Assembly (NCBI GenBank): GCA_964464895.1
Contig: CAYXGY010000007.1
Coordinates: forward strand, 18,531-82,530
Length of the DNA: 64,000 nt
DNA from: Helicobacter_D sp964464895
GTDB lineage: Bacteria; Campylobacterota; Campylobacteria; Campylobacterales; Helicobacteraceae
Direction of reading: 5' to 3'
A program made the translations under genes and the position numbers. Of the stretch, positions 24,708 through 34,403 are shown in pieces (positions within the stretch are counted from its first letter, which is position 1; the number at the start of each line of letters is the position of its first letter). The notes below the pieces were generated by a model. The model had not been told where the DNA came from, did not search any database, and saw only the letters and a program-made list of their open reading frames with translations.

Positions 24708-27700
24708 ATGCCAGTAAGTTTAAAATCCGGAAATAGATTAAGAGTTGATTTTACAAAAATCCCTCAAAATATTGCTGTTCCTAATTTGCTCCAATTACAA
24801 AGAAATAGTTACGATTCTTTTCTAATGGCGCAGGATAATAATGAATCGGGGATTGAAAAGGTTTTTAAATCTATTTTCCCAATACATGATGCACAAAACA
24901 GAATCAGCCTTGAATATGCAGGTTGTGAGTATGGTAAGCCACGTTACACCGTTAGAGAGGCTATGGAGAGAGGTTTAACTTACTCAATTCCCTTAAAAAT
25001 AAAAATCCGATTGGTGCTTTGGGAGAGAGATGAAAAGACAGGAGAGAAACTAGGCGTCAAGGATATTAAAGAGCAAAGCATTTTTGTGCGTGAGATTCCA
25101 TTGATGACTGACCGCACGAGCTTTATTATTAATGGTGTGGAACGTGTAGTTGTGAATCAGCTGCATAGGAGTCCGGGTGTTATTTTTAAAGAAGAAGAAT
25201 CCACAAGCACTTCCAATAAGTTAGTTTATACAGGGCAAATCATTCCCGATAGGGGTTCGTGGCTTTATTTTGAATATGACGCTAAAGATACATTGTTTGT
25301 GCGTGTAAATAAACGTAGAAAAGTGCCTGTTACAATATTATTCCGTGCATTGGGTTATTCGCGTCAAGATATTTTAAAAATGTTTTACCCTCTTTTGAAT
25401 ATCAAATACAAAGGTGGCAAATATTTGATTGCTTTTGACCCGGAAGAATTTGTGGGACGCGTAGAGTTTGACATTAAAGATCCTAAGGGTAATTTGATCA
25501 TTGCAGCAGGCAAACGTTTAACAGCTAAAAAAGCTAAAGCACTCAAAGAAGAAAAGCTCAATATGATTGAATATCCGCTAGAGATTCTAATGGAACGTTA
25601 TTTAGCAGAACCGATTATAGATAAGGAAACAGGGGAAATCTTATTTGATGCTTTAACCTTAATGGACGAAAGTAAGCTTAAAAAATTAGTAGAATTGAAC
25701 ATTAACGACTTTGTAATTGCCAATGATTTGGCGATAGGTGTAGATGCTTCTATCATTAATGCGTTTATTGCCGATGCGGAATCGCTAAAGCTTTTAAAGC
25801 AAACTGAAAAGATTGATAATGAAAATGACTTGGCAACGATTCGTATTTACAAAGTTATGCGTCCGGGCGAGCCTGTTACAAAAGAGGCGGCAAAGCAGTT
25901 TGTGCAACAATTGTTCTTTGACCCCGAACGTTATGATTTAACACGCGTTGGGCGAATGAAAATGAACCATAAATTAGATATTGGTGTGCCTGATTATGTT
26001 ACCGTGCTAACACACGAAGACATTATCAAAACCGTGCAATACTTAATCCATGTTAAGAATGGGCAAGGGCGCATTGACGATAGAGACCATTTAGGGAATC
26101 GTAGAATCCGCGCGATTGGGGAATTATTGGCAAATGAGCTACACATAGGTTTAGTTAAAATGCAAAAAGCCATTCGCGATAAACTCTCTACGATTAGCAC
26201 AGGTTTAGAGGAATTAATGCCGCACGATTTGGTAAATTCCAAAATGATAACAGGTGCGGTTTTAGAATTTTTTACAGGTGGGCAACTTTCACAATTTATG
26301 GACCAAACCAATCCACTTTCTGAAGTAACACATAAAAGAAGGCTCTCTGCATTGGGTGATGGTGGTTTAGTCAAAGAACGTGCGGGATTTGAAGTGCGAG
26401 ATGTGCATCCAACGCATTATGGTAGAATTTGTCCTATTGAGACGCCAGAGGGGCAAAATATTGGTTTAATTAATACACTTTCAACTTATGCAAAAGTGAA
26501 TGAACTAGGATTTATTGAGGCACCTTATCGTAAAGTGGTAGATGGTAAAGTAACCAATGAAATTGTTTATTTGACAGCTACACAAGAAGAGGGAGCAGTG
26601 ATTGCACCAGCAAGCACAATCTTGACAAGTAATCAAACCATTAAAGAAGAAATGATTGAGGTACGAAAAGATGGCGAAATTGCCTTGATGGAATCCAAAA
26701 AAGTGGATTTGATTGACTTGAGTCCTAGAATGGTTGTTGGGGTTGCAGCAAGTCTAATTCCGTTTTTAGAGCACGATGATGCGAACCGTGCTTTAATGGG
26801 TTCTAATATGCAACGTCAAGCAGTGCCGCTTTTATGTCCAGATGCTCCATTAGTGGGCACAGGAATTGAAAAAATCGTCTCAAGAGATTCTTGGGAAGCA
26901 ATCAAGGCTACGCGCGCAGGAATTGTAGAGAAAGTAGATTCTAAAAATATTTATATTTTAGGGGAAGATGAAAATGGTGCATTTATTGACCATTATTCCT
27001 TGCAAAAAAACCTCCGCACCAATCAAAATACTTCATTTTCTCAACGTCCAATCGTGAAAGCGGGAGAAGAAGTAGAAGCAGGGCAAGTGATTGTAGATGG
27101 TCCAAATATGGACCAAGGTGAGTTAGCATTGGGTAAAAACATTCGTGTGGCTTTTATGCCATGGAATGGATATAACTTTGAAGACGCGATTGTAGTGAGT
27201 GAAAAACTGATTCGTAATGATGCCTTTACCTCTATCCATATTTACGAAAAAGAAATTGAAGCAAGAGAGTTAAAGCACGGAGTAGAGGAGATTACAAGAG
27301 ATATTCCAAACATTCGCGAAGAAGATTTAGCACATCTTGACGAAAGCGGAATCGTAAAAATTGGAACTTATGTTAGTGGTGGAATGATTTTGGTAGGGAA
27401 AGCTTCGCCTAAAGGCGAGGTCAAGCCAACCCCTGAAGAGCGTTTGTTACGAGCAATTTTTGGCGAAAAAGCAGGACATGTCGTCAATAAATCTCTTTAT
27501 TGCCCTCCAAGCTTAGAGGGGACAGTGGTAGATGTTAAGATTTTTACCAAAAAGGGTTATGATAAAGATAGACGAGCCATTATCGCTTATGAGGAGGAAA
27601 AAGCCCGTTTAGATTTGGAACATCACGATAAGCTCTTAATGCTTGATAGGGAAGAATCTTTGCGTATCAGCTCTATTCTCTCGAAAGAAAAGCTAACAAG

Positions 27701-30700
27701 TGCGGCAAAAGTAGGAGATAAAGAGTATAAAAAAGGTGGAATTATTCCTAAAACTGAATTAGAGAATATTAATCGTTTTGCTGTGGGAACGCTCATTAAG
27801 AGTTACTCAAAAGAGATTCAAAACAAATATGACGCACTAAAAGCTAATTTTTTGGAACAAAAAAAGAATCTAAGCGAAGAGCACGAAGAAAAGCTTTCTA
27901 TTATTGAGAAAGATGATATTTTGCCAAGTGGAGTAGTCAAACTTGTCAAAATTTATGTTGCCACAAAACGCAAGTTAAAAGTGGGCGATAAAATGGCGGG
28001 ACGACACGGAAATAAAGGGATTGTTTCAAATATCGTTCCAGAAGTAGATATGCCTTACACTAAAGATGGTCGCCCGGTTGAAATCGTCTTGAATCCTCTA
28101 GGCGTGCCTAGTCGTATGAATATTGGGCAAATTTTAGAAGTGCATTTAGGGTTAGTAGGCAAGCAATTAGGCGAGCAAATTGCCGATGTCTTTGAAGAGG
28201 AAAAAGGCAAGTGGGCAAGCGAACTTAGGGCTAAAATGCAAGAAATTGCTGAAAATTCTGGAATGAAAAGCTCTAAGGCATTTTTAGAAAAATTAAGTGA
28301 TGAAGAATTATTGAGTTTTGCTAGAGATTGGAGCAAGGGTGTGAAATTTGCAACTCCTGTCTTTGAAGGTGTAAATGCGCAAGAATTTGAAAAGCTTTTT
28401 AAACTTGCTAAAATTGACAACGATGGCAAAACAGAGCTTTACGATGGACGCACAGGTGAAAAAATGATGGAACGCGTCAATGTGGGTTATATGTATATGC
28501 TCAAACTTCATCATTTGGTTGATGAAAAAGTCCATGCGAGAAGCACAGGACCTTACAGTCTTGTAACACAACAACCTGTCGGAGGTAAGGCACTCTTTGG
28601 AGGGCAAAGATTTGGTGAAATGGAAGTTTGGGCTCTTGAAGCCTATGGTGCAGCCCATACGCTTAAAGAGATGCTCACTATTAAATCTGATGATGTAGAG
28701 GGGCGCGTGAAAGCCTATAAAGCAATTACGAGAGGTGAAGCAGTTAAAGAATCCGAGATTCCAGAAACTTTTTATGTTTTGACGAAAGAACTCCAAAGCT
28801 TAGCATTAGATGTAAATGTTTTTGCCAAAAACAAAGAGGGGATAGATGAGATTGTTACAATCAAAGAGGACGATAGACCAAGTGATTTCAATGCGTTCCA
28901 GCTCTTGCTTGCAAGCCCAGAGAAGATTCGCAGTTGGAGTAATGGAGAAGTTAAAAAACCAGAAACCATTAATTATCGTACACTAAAACCCGAGCGAGAT
29001 GGATTGTTTTGTGCCAAGATTTTTGGACCTGTAAGAGATTATGAATGCCTCTGTGGTAAATACAAAAAAATGCGTTACAAAGGAATCGTATGCGAAAAAT
29101 GCGGTGTGGAAGTAACAAGCTCTAAGGTGCGTCGCTCACGTATGGGGCATATTGAACTTGTAACACCTGTAGCACATATTTGGTATGTCAATTCTTTGCC
29201 AAGTAGAATCGGAACATTGCTTGGTGTTAAGATGAAAGATTTAGAGCGCGTATTGTATTATGAAGCCTATATTGTAAAAGAATCAGGCGAGGCTTATTAT
29301 GACAATGAGGGAACAAAGCCTGTTGCGAAATATGATGTCTTGAATGAAGAGCAATACCAAAGCCTTTCTCAACGTTTTGAACATACAGGATTCATTGCGC
29401 AAATGGGTGGCGAAGCAGTGAAAGATTTGCTTGAGGGAATTGATTTAGTAGATTTGATTCAAGAGTTAAAAGAAGCTATCAAAGCTACAAACTCTGAAGC
29501 CAAAAAGAAAACAATCATCAAGCGTCTAAAAGTTGTAGAAAGCTTCGTAGTCTCCGGAGGGCAGAATCGTCCAGAATGGATGATGCTAACCGTGTTGCCG
29601 GTGTTACCTCCAGATTTGCGTCCATTGGTTGCTTTAGATGGTGGGAAATTCGCAGTGAGTGATGTTAATGACCTTTACCGCCGCGTCATTAACCGCAATC
29701 AACGTTTGAAACGATTGATTGAATTAGATGCACCAGAGATTATCGTACGTAATGAAAAACGTATGCTTCAAGAATCTGTAGATGCGCTTTTTGACAATGG
29801 ACGCAATGCGAATGCTGTTAAGGGTGCAAACAAACGCCCACTCAAATCATTGTCCGAAATCATTAAAGGGAAGCAGGGACGATTCCGTCAAAACCTGCTT
29901 GGAAAGCGCGTAGATTTCTCTGGACGTTCTGTTATTGTCGTAGGACCAAACTTGCGTATGGACCAATGTGGTTTGCCTAAAAATATGGCTTTAGAATTGT
30001 TTAAGCCTCATATTTTGGCGAAATTAGAAGAAAAAGGTTATGCGACAACACTGAAACAAGCTAAGAAAATGATTGAGCAAAAAACCAATGAAGTATGGGA
30101 AAGCTTGCAAGAAATCGTTATGAATTATCCGATTATGTTGAATCGTGCGCCAACTTTGCATAAACAATCCATTCAGGCATTCCACCCTAAATTGGTTGAT
30201 GGTAAGGCGATTCAGTTACATCCATTGGTTTGTGCGGCTTTTAACGCAGATTTTGACGGAGACCAAATGGCGGTGCATGTGCCACTTTCTCAAGAGGCAA
30301 TCACAGAGTGTAAGATTTTGATGTTAAGCTCTATGAATATTCTTTTGCCTGCAAGTGGTAAAGCGGTTACCGTGCCTAGTCAAGATATGGTTTTGGGGCT
30401 TTATTATCTTTCTTTGGCGAAAGACGATTCTAAAGGCGAACACAAACTCTTCTCTAATATTGATCAAATCCATATTGCTTTGGAAGCGGGGGTAGTGGAA
30501 GTAGGTTCTAAGGTGCGCGCATTTGTAGAAGATAGAATCATTAATACAACGATTGGAAGAATGATTCTAAAATCTATTTTGCCTCCTTTTGTGCCTGTGC
30601 ATTTATGGAATAAAGTTTTGAAGAAAAAAGACATTGCTACCTTGATTGATTATGTTTATAAAGAGGGTGGAGTAGGGATTACCGCAAGCTTTTTAGATAA

Positions 30701-33353
30701 TCTTAAAAATCTAGGATTCAAATATGCGACCAAAGCAGGAATCTCTATTTCTGCCGATGACATTATCGTGCCAAACAATAAGAATAAAGTTATAGAGGGT
30801 GCTAAGAAAAAGGTTAAGGATATTCAAGCACAATTTGGAGCGGGCTTATTAACGGAACAAGAACGTTATAATAAAATTATTGACGTTTGGACAGACACTA
30901 ACAATGCGTTGGGAAATGAGATGATGAAGCTGATTGAAAATGACAAGGCAGGCTTCAATTCTATCTATATGATGGCGGATTCTGGTGCGAGAGGTAGTGC
31001 AGGGCAGATTCGGCAGCTTTCTGCTATGCGGGGGCTTATGGCAAAACCTGATGGAACGATTATTGAGACACCAATTACTTCAAACTTCAAAGAGGGGTTG
31101 AATGTGTTGGAATATTTCATCTCTACACACGGTGCGCGCAAAGGTTTGGCAGATACTGCTTTGAAAACTGCTAATGCGGGTTATTTGACAAGAAAACTAA
31201 TTGATGTGAGTCAAAATGTTAAAGTTGTAGCAGATGATTGTGGTACAAATGAGGGAATTGAAATTACAGATATTACCGTAGGAAGCGAATTAATTGAGCC
31301 CTTAGAAGAGAGAATTTTTGGACGTGTGATTGCAGAGAATATCATTGACCCAATCACCAATGAAGTACTCATCAGTGAGGGCACGATGATTGATGAGGAA
31401 AAAGCGCGTAAAGTAAAAGAAGCGGGAGTGAAATCTGTAATTATCCGCACACCTGTTACTTGCAAAGCTGAAAAGGGCGTTTGTGCGAAGTGTTATGGGC
31501 TAAATCTTGGAGAATCCAAGATTTCTAAAATCGGTGAGGCAGTCGGCGTGGTTGCCGCACAATCTATCGGTGAGCCCGGAACACAATTGACACTAAGAAC
31601 TTTCCATATTGGTGGAACAGCAAGCAGAAGTCAAGAAGAGCATCAAGTCATTGCGGATAAAGAGGGTTTTATTCGTTACTATAATGTCAAGACTTATAAG
31701 AATCGTGAGGGCAAAACTATCGTTTCCAATAGAAGAAACGCTGCAATTTTGTTAGTAGAACCAAAGATTAAAGCTCCTTTTGAGGGAGAATTAAAAGTAG
31801 ATGTAGTGCATGATGAAGTGATTGTTTCAGTTATTGGAGAGAAAGAAACTGCAAAATTTACATTAAGAAAGTCTGATGTCGCTAAACCCAATGAATTGGC
31901 TGGCGTTACAGGTAAGATTGAAGGGAAATTTTATATCCCTTATCCTAGTGGGCATTATGTGCGTGATGAGGGAAGTATTGTAGATATTATCAAGGATAGC
32001 TGGAATATTCCTAACAGAATCTCTTATGCGAGTGATTTAAAAGTGGAAGATAATGCGCCTATTACGCAAAAAATTTACGCAAGAGAAGAAGGTATCGTGA
32101 AGTATTATTACTTGCAAGGAGACCATTTAGAACGATACCGCGCACTTCAAAAGGGAGAAGAAATTACCGAAAAAGGTGTGTTTGCTGTGATTGCTGATGA
32201 ATATGACCAAGAAGCCGCACGTCATTATATCGCAAGAGGTTCTATTATTGAAGTTCAAGACAATCAACAGGTGGAGAAAAATACTTTGATTGCCAAACCA
32301 AAGAGTGATGAACATATCGTCATCGCGGATTGGGATCCTTATTCTAATCCTATTATTTCTGAAGAAGCGGGAACGATTAAGTTTGAAGATATTATACCCG
32401 GACTCACCGTGTCAGAACAAACCGATGAATTGACAGGGCAAACAAGATTGGTCGTCAATGAATATATTGCAAGTGCGCACAAGCCGACACTTGTGCTATC
32501 TATGGCAAATGGTGGGTTGATTCGTTATGCGCTAGACCCTAAAACCGCTATTTTTGTCTCTGATGGTGCAAAAGTAGAAATGGCAGATATTTTGGCAAAA
32601 ACGCCTAAAGCTCTTGTAAAATCAAAAGATATTACCGGAGGTTTGCCTAGAGTTTCTGAATTGTTTGAGGCAAGGAAGCCTAAAGACCCGGCGGTATTAG
32701 CAGAAATTGATGGAATCGTAAGCTATGGCAAGTCCATCCGTGGTAAAGAAAGAATTATTCTCACAGCTAACGATGGTAGAAGCACAGAATATTTGATTGA
32801 CAAATCCAAGCAGATTCTTGTGTATGAAGGGGAATTTGTCCATGCGGGTGAAGCCATTACAGAGGGCGTTGTCGCAAGTCAAGATATTTTGCGCATTGGT
32901 GGCGAAAAAGAACTTTACAAATACATTGTAAGCGAAGTGCAACAAGTCTATCGCCGACAAGGGGTAAGCATTGCCGATAAACACATTGAAATCATTGTTT
33001 CTCAAATGTTAAGACAAGTCAAAATTTATGATAGTGGAAATACAAAATTCATTGAGGGAGACTTGGTGAGCAAGCGACATTTCAAAGAAGAAAATGCGCG
33101 TATTATTAAAATGGGTGGTATTCCAGCAATTGCTGAACCTGTTTTGCTAGGAATTACACGTGCAGCAATTGGTAGTGATTCCGTGATTTCAGCGGCATCA
33201 TTCCAAGAAACCACTAAGGTGCTTACAGAGGCGAGTATTGCGGCGAAAATTGACCATTTAGAGGATTTGAAAGAAAATATCGTATTGGGTCGTATGATTC
33301 CGGTTGGAACAGGTATTTATAAAGGCAAGAGGGTGAAAATTAAAGAAAATTAA
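24708..33353 (+). CDS. rpoBC: Fused RNA polymerase beta-beta' subunit (RpoBC)
   Basis: A single frame of 2,881 residues carries both large RNA polymerase subunits. The beta part starts MPVSLKSGNRLRVDFTKIP and contains the rifampicin region (GGQLSQFMDQTNPLSEVTHK, about 26278-26340, with the usual sensitive-type residues) and the C-terminal PVGGKALFGGQRFGEMEVWA. After a linker around 28810-28880 (NVFAKNKEGIDEIVTIKEDD), beta' begins FNAFQLLLASPEKIRSWSNG, then the zinc site CLCG...CEKCG and the active-site NADFDGDQM near 30246. The start is the ATG with GAGGT upstream; an in-frame TTG at 24687 is less likely. This fusion is a marker of Helicobacter and Wolinella. Confidence 0.99.
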   Translation: MPVSLKSGNRLRVDFTKIPQNIAVPNLLQLQRNSYDSFLMAQDNNESGIEKVFKSIFPIHDAQNRISLEYAGCEYGKPRYTVREAMERGLTYSIPLKIKIRLVLWERDEKTGEKLGVKDIKEQSIFVREIPLMTDRTSFIINGVERVVVNQLHRSPGVIFKEEESTSTSNKLVYTGQIIPDRGSWLYFEYDAKDTLFVRVNKRRKVPVTILFRALGYSRQDILKMFYPLLNIKYKGGKYLIAFDPEEFVGRVEFDIKDPKGNLIIAAGKRLTAKKAKALKEEKLNMIEYPLEILMERYLAEPIIDKETGEILFDALTLMDESKLKKLVELNINDFVIANDLAIGVDASIINAFIADAESLKLLKQTEKIDNENDLATIRIYKVMRPGEPVTKEAAKQFVQQLFFDPERYDLTRVGRMKMNHKLDIGVPDYVTVLTHEDIIKTVQYLIHVKNGQGRIDDRDHLGNRRIRAIGELLANELHIGLVKMQKAIRDKLSTISTGLEELMPHDLVNSKMITGAVLEFFTGGQLSQFMDQTNPLSEVTHKRRLSALGDGGLVKERAGFEVRDVHPTHYGRICPIETPEGQNIGLINTLSTYAKVNELGFIEAPYRKVVDGKVTNEIVYLTATQEEGAVIAPASTILTSNQTIKEEMIEVRKDGEIALMESKKVDLIDLSPRMVVGVAASLIPFLEHDDANRALMGSNMQRQAVPLLCPDAPLVGTGIEKIVSRDSWEAIKATRAGIVEKVDSKNIYILGEDENGAFIDHYSLQKNLRTNQNTSFSQRPIVKAGEEVEAGQVIVDGPNMDQGELALGKNIRVAFMPWNGYNFEDAIVVSEKLIRNDAFTSIHIYEKEIEARELKHGVEEITRDIPNIREEDLAHLDESGIVKIGTYVSGGMILVGKASPKGEVKPTPEERLLRAIFGEKAGHVVNKSLYCPPSLEGTVVDVKIFTKKGYDKDRRAIIAYEEEKARLDLEHHDKLLMLDREESLRISSILSKEKLTSAAKVGDKEYKKGGIIPKTELENINRFAVGTLIKSYSKEIQNKYDALKANFLEQKKNLSEEHEEKLSIIEKDDILPSGVVKLVKIYVATKRKLKVGDKMAGRHGNKGIVSNIVPEVDMPYTKDGRPVEIVLNPLGVPSRMNIGQILEVHLGLVGKQLGEQIADVFEEEKGKWASELRAKMQEIAENSGMKSSKAFLEKLSDEELLSFARDWSKGVKFATPVFEGVNAQEFEKLFKLAKIDNDGKTELYDGRTGEKMMERVNVGYMYMLKLHHLVDEKVHARSTGPYSLVTQQPVGGKALFGGQRFGEMEVWALEAYGAAHTLKEMLTIKSDDVEGRVKAYKAITRGEAVKESEIPETFYVLTKELQSLALDVNVFAKNKEGIDEIVTIKEDDRPSDFNAFQLLLASPEKIRSWSNGEVKKPETINYRTLKPERDGLFCAKIFGPVRDYECLCGKYKKMRYKGIVCEKCGVEVTSSKVRRSRMGHIELVTPVAHIWYVNSLPSRIGTLLGVKMKDLERVLYYEAYIVKESGEAYYDNEGTKPVAKYDVLNEEQYQSLSQRFEHTGFIAQMGGEAVKDLLEGIDLVDLIQELKEAIKATNSEAKKKTIIKRLKVVESFVVSGGQNRPEWMMLTVLPVLPPDLRPLVALDGGKFAVSDVNDLYRRVINRNQRLKRLIELDAPEIIVRNEKRMLQESVDALFDNGRNANAVKGANKRPLKSLSEIIKGKQGRFRQNLLGKRVDFSGRSVIVVGPNLRMDQCGLPKNMALELFKPHILAKLEEKGYATTLKQAKKMIEQKTNEVWESLQEIVMNYPIMLNRAPTLHKQSIQAFHPKLVDGKAIQLHPLVCAAFNADFDGDQMAVHVPLSQEAITECKILMLSSMNILLPASGKAVTVPSQDMVLGLYYLSLAKDDSKGEHKLFSNIDQIHIALEAGVVEVGSKVRAFVEDRIINTTIGRMILKSILPPFVPVHLWNKVLKKKDIATLIDYVYKEGGVGITASFLDNLKNLGFKYATKAGISISADDIIVPNNKNKVIEGAKKKVKDIQAQFGAGLLTEQERYNKIIDVWTDTNNALGNEMMKLIENDKAGFNSIYMMADSGARGSAGQIRQLSAMRGLMAKPDGTIIETPITSNFKEGLNVLEYFISTHGARKGLADTALKTANAGYLTRKLIDVSQNVKVVADDCGTNEGIEITDITVGSELIEPLEERIFGRVIAENIIDPITNEVLISEGTMIDEEKARKVKEAGVKSVIIRTPVTCKAEKGVCAKCYGLNLGESKISKIGEAVGVVAAQSIGEPGTQLTLRTFHIGGTASRSQEEHQVIADKEGFIRYYNVKTYKNREGKTIVSNRRNAAILLVEPKIKAPFEGELKVDVVHDEVIVSVIGEKETAKFTLRKSDVAKPNELAGVTGKIEGKFYIPYPSGHYVRDEGSIVDIIKDSWNIPNRISYASDLKVEDNAPITQKIYAREEGIVKYYYLQGDHLERYRALQKGEEITEKGVFAVIADEYDQEAARHYIARGSIIEVQDNQQVEKNTLIAKPKSDEHIVIADWDPYSNPIISEEAGTIKFEDIIPGLTVSEQTDELTGQTRLVVNEYIASAHKPTLVLSMANGGLIRYALDPKTAIFVSDGAKVEMADILAKTPKALVKSKDITGGLPRVSELFEARKPKDPAVLAEIDGIVSYGKSIRGKERIILTANDGRSTEYLIDKSKQILVYEGEFVHAGEAITEGVVASQDILRIGGEKELYKYIVSEVQQVYRRQGVSIADKHIEIIVSQMLRQVKIYDSGNTKFIEGDLVSKRHFKEENARIIKMGGIPAIAEPVLLGITRAAIGSDSVISAASFQETTKVLTEASIAAKIDHLEDLKENIVLGRMIPVGTGIYKGKRVKIKEN

Positions 33354-33358
33354 AGGTG

Positions 33359-33383
33359 AATTAAGGTTATTTAAACCTTAATT
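33359..33383 (+). terminator. Terminator-like hairpin after rpoBC
   Basis: AATTAAGGTT / AACCTTAATT, a perfect 10-bp A/T-rich stem with a 5-nt loop, followed by a short T run, 6 bp after the rpoBC stop. Confidence 0.55.
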
Positions 33384-33409
33384 TAAGTAAGAATAAAGTG
33401 TGATTTGCT

Positions 33410-33415
33410 TATAAT
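33410..33415 (+). promoter_or_regulatory. -10 element (TATAAT) for rpsL-rpsG-fusA
   Basis: TATAAT in TTTGCTTATAATCCGC, 44 bp before the rpsL start and after the terminator-like hairpin. It indicates that the str genes have their own promoter. Confidence 0.65.
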
Positions 33416-33458
33416 CCGCTTCATTTTCTCTATTAAATTATTTTAGGAAGGAAGACAA

Positions 33459-33851
33459 GTGCCAACTATTAATCAGTTGATTAGAAAAGAACGAAAAAAA
33501 GTTATCAAGAAATCAAAGTCTCCAGCTTTGGTAGTTTGCCCTCAAAGAAGAGGAGTTTGTACCCGTGTTTATACAACAACGCCTAAGAAACCTAACTCTG
33601 CGTTGAGAAAAGTGGCAAAAGTCAGATTAACAAGCGGTTTTGAAGTCATTAGTTATATTCCTGGCGAAGGACATAATCTACAAGAGCACTCTATCGTGCT
33701 TATTCGTGGTGGTAGGGTTAAAGACTTACCTGGTGTGAAATATCATATTATTCGGGGTGCGTTGGATACTGCCGGAGTGGCTAAACGCACTGTTTCACGC
33801 AGCAAATATGGGGCAAAAAAGGGTAAAACAGATGCGGGAGGTAAAAAATAA
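33459..33851 (+). CDS. rpsL: Ribosomal protein S12
   Basis: 130 residues from a GTG start preceded by AGGAAGGA. TTTPKKPNSALRKVAKVR and GGRVKDLPGVKYHIIRGALD carry lysines at the two positions where streptomycin-resistance changes usually occur, so the sequence is wild type there. The stop overlaps the rpsG ATG by one base. Confidence 0.98.
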   Translation: MPTINQLIRKERKKVIKKSKSPALVVCPQRRGVCTRVYTTTPKKPNSALRKVAKVRLTSGFEVISYIPGEGHNLQEHSIVLIRGGRVKDLPGVKYHIIRGALDTAGVAKRTVSRSKYGAKKGKTDAGGKK

Positions 33852-34318
33852 TGAGAAGAAGAAGAGCACCACAAAGAGAAGTATTGGGAGACCCAATCTA
33901 TAATAATATTGTTGTAACAAAATTTATCAATAAAATGATGGTTGATGGTAAAAAAAGTGTTGCAGAAAAGATTATCTATGCAACTTTCACAAAAATTGAA
34001 GAAAAAACTAAAGAAAAGGGAATTGAAACCTTTGAAAAAGCATTAGAAAAAGTTAAGCCTTTGGTTGAAGTGAGAAGCAGACGTGTAGGGGGAGCGACTT
34101 ATCAAGTTCCCGTAGAGGTTCGTCCTACAAGACAGCAATCTTTATCCATTCGCTGGTTATTGGATTCTGCGAGAAAAAGAAATGAGCGCACAATGATTGA
34201 TAGATTGGCAAATGAGCTCATTGATGCTGCCAATGAACGTGGTGCAGCATTTAAGAAAAAAGAAGATGTGCATAAAATGGCGGAAGCAAACAAAGCTTTT
34301 GCACACTATCGCTGGTAA
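33851..34318 (+). CDS. rpsG: Ribosomal protein S7
   Basis: 155 residues, MRRRRAPQREVLGDPIYNN at the start and the rRNA-binding RRVGGATYQVPVEVRPTRQQ in the middle. Primary 16S-binding protein of the 30S head. It shares a base with rpsL (TAATG). Confidence 0.98.
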   Translation: MRRRRAPQREVLGDPIYNNIVVTKFINKMMVDGKKSVAEKIIYATFTKIEEKTKEKGIETFEKALEKVKPLVEVRSRRVGGATYQVPVEVRPTRQQSLSIRWLLDSARKRNERTMIDRLANELIDAANERGAAFKKKEDVHKMAEANKAFAHYRW

Positions 34319-34327
34319 TCATTATGT

Positions 34328-34356
34328 TTTTAAGGAATTTTCTCAATTCCTTAAAA
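34328..34356 (+). terminator. Intercistronic hairpin between rpsG and fusA
   Basis: TTTTAAGGAATT / AATTCCTTAAAA, a perfect 12-bp stem with a TTCTC loop. No T run follows, so partial attenuation or mRNA processing is more likely than full termination. Confidence 0.45.
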
Positions 34357-34403
34357 CTCTACAAAATCTCAAATCTTAAATTATCTTTGCATAAGGATTA
34401 AAA

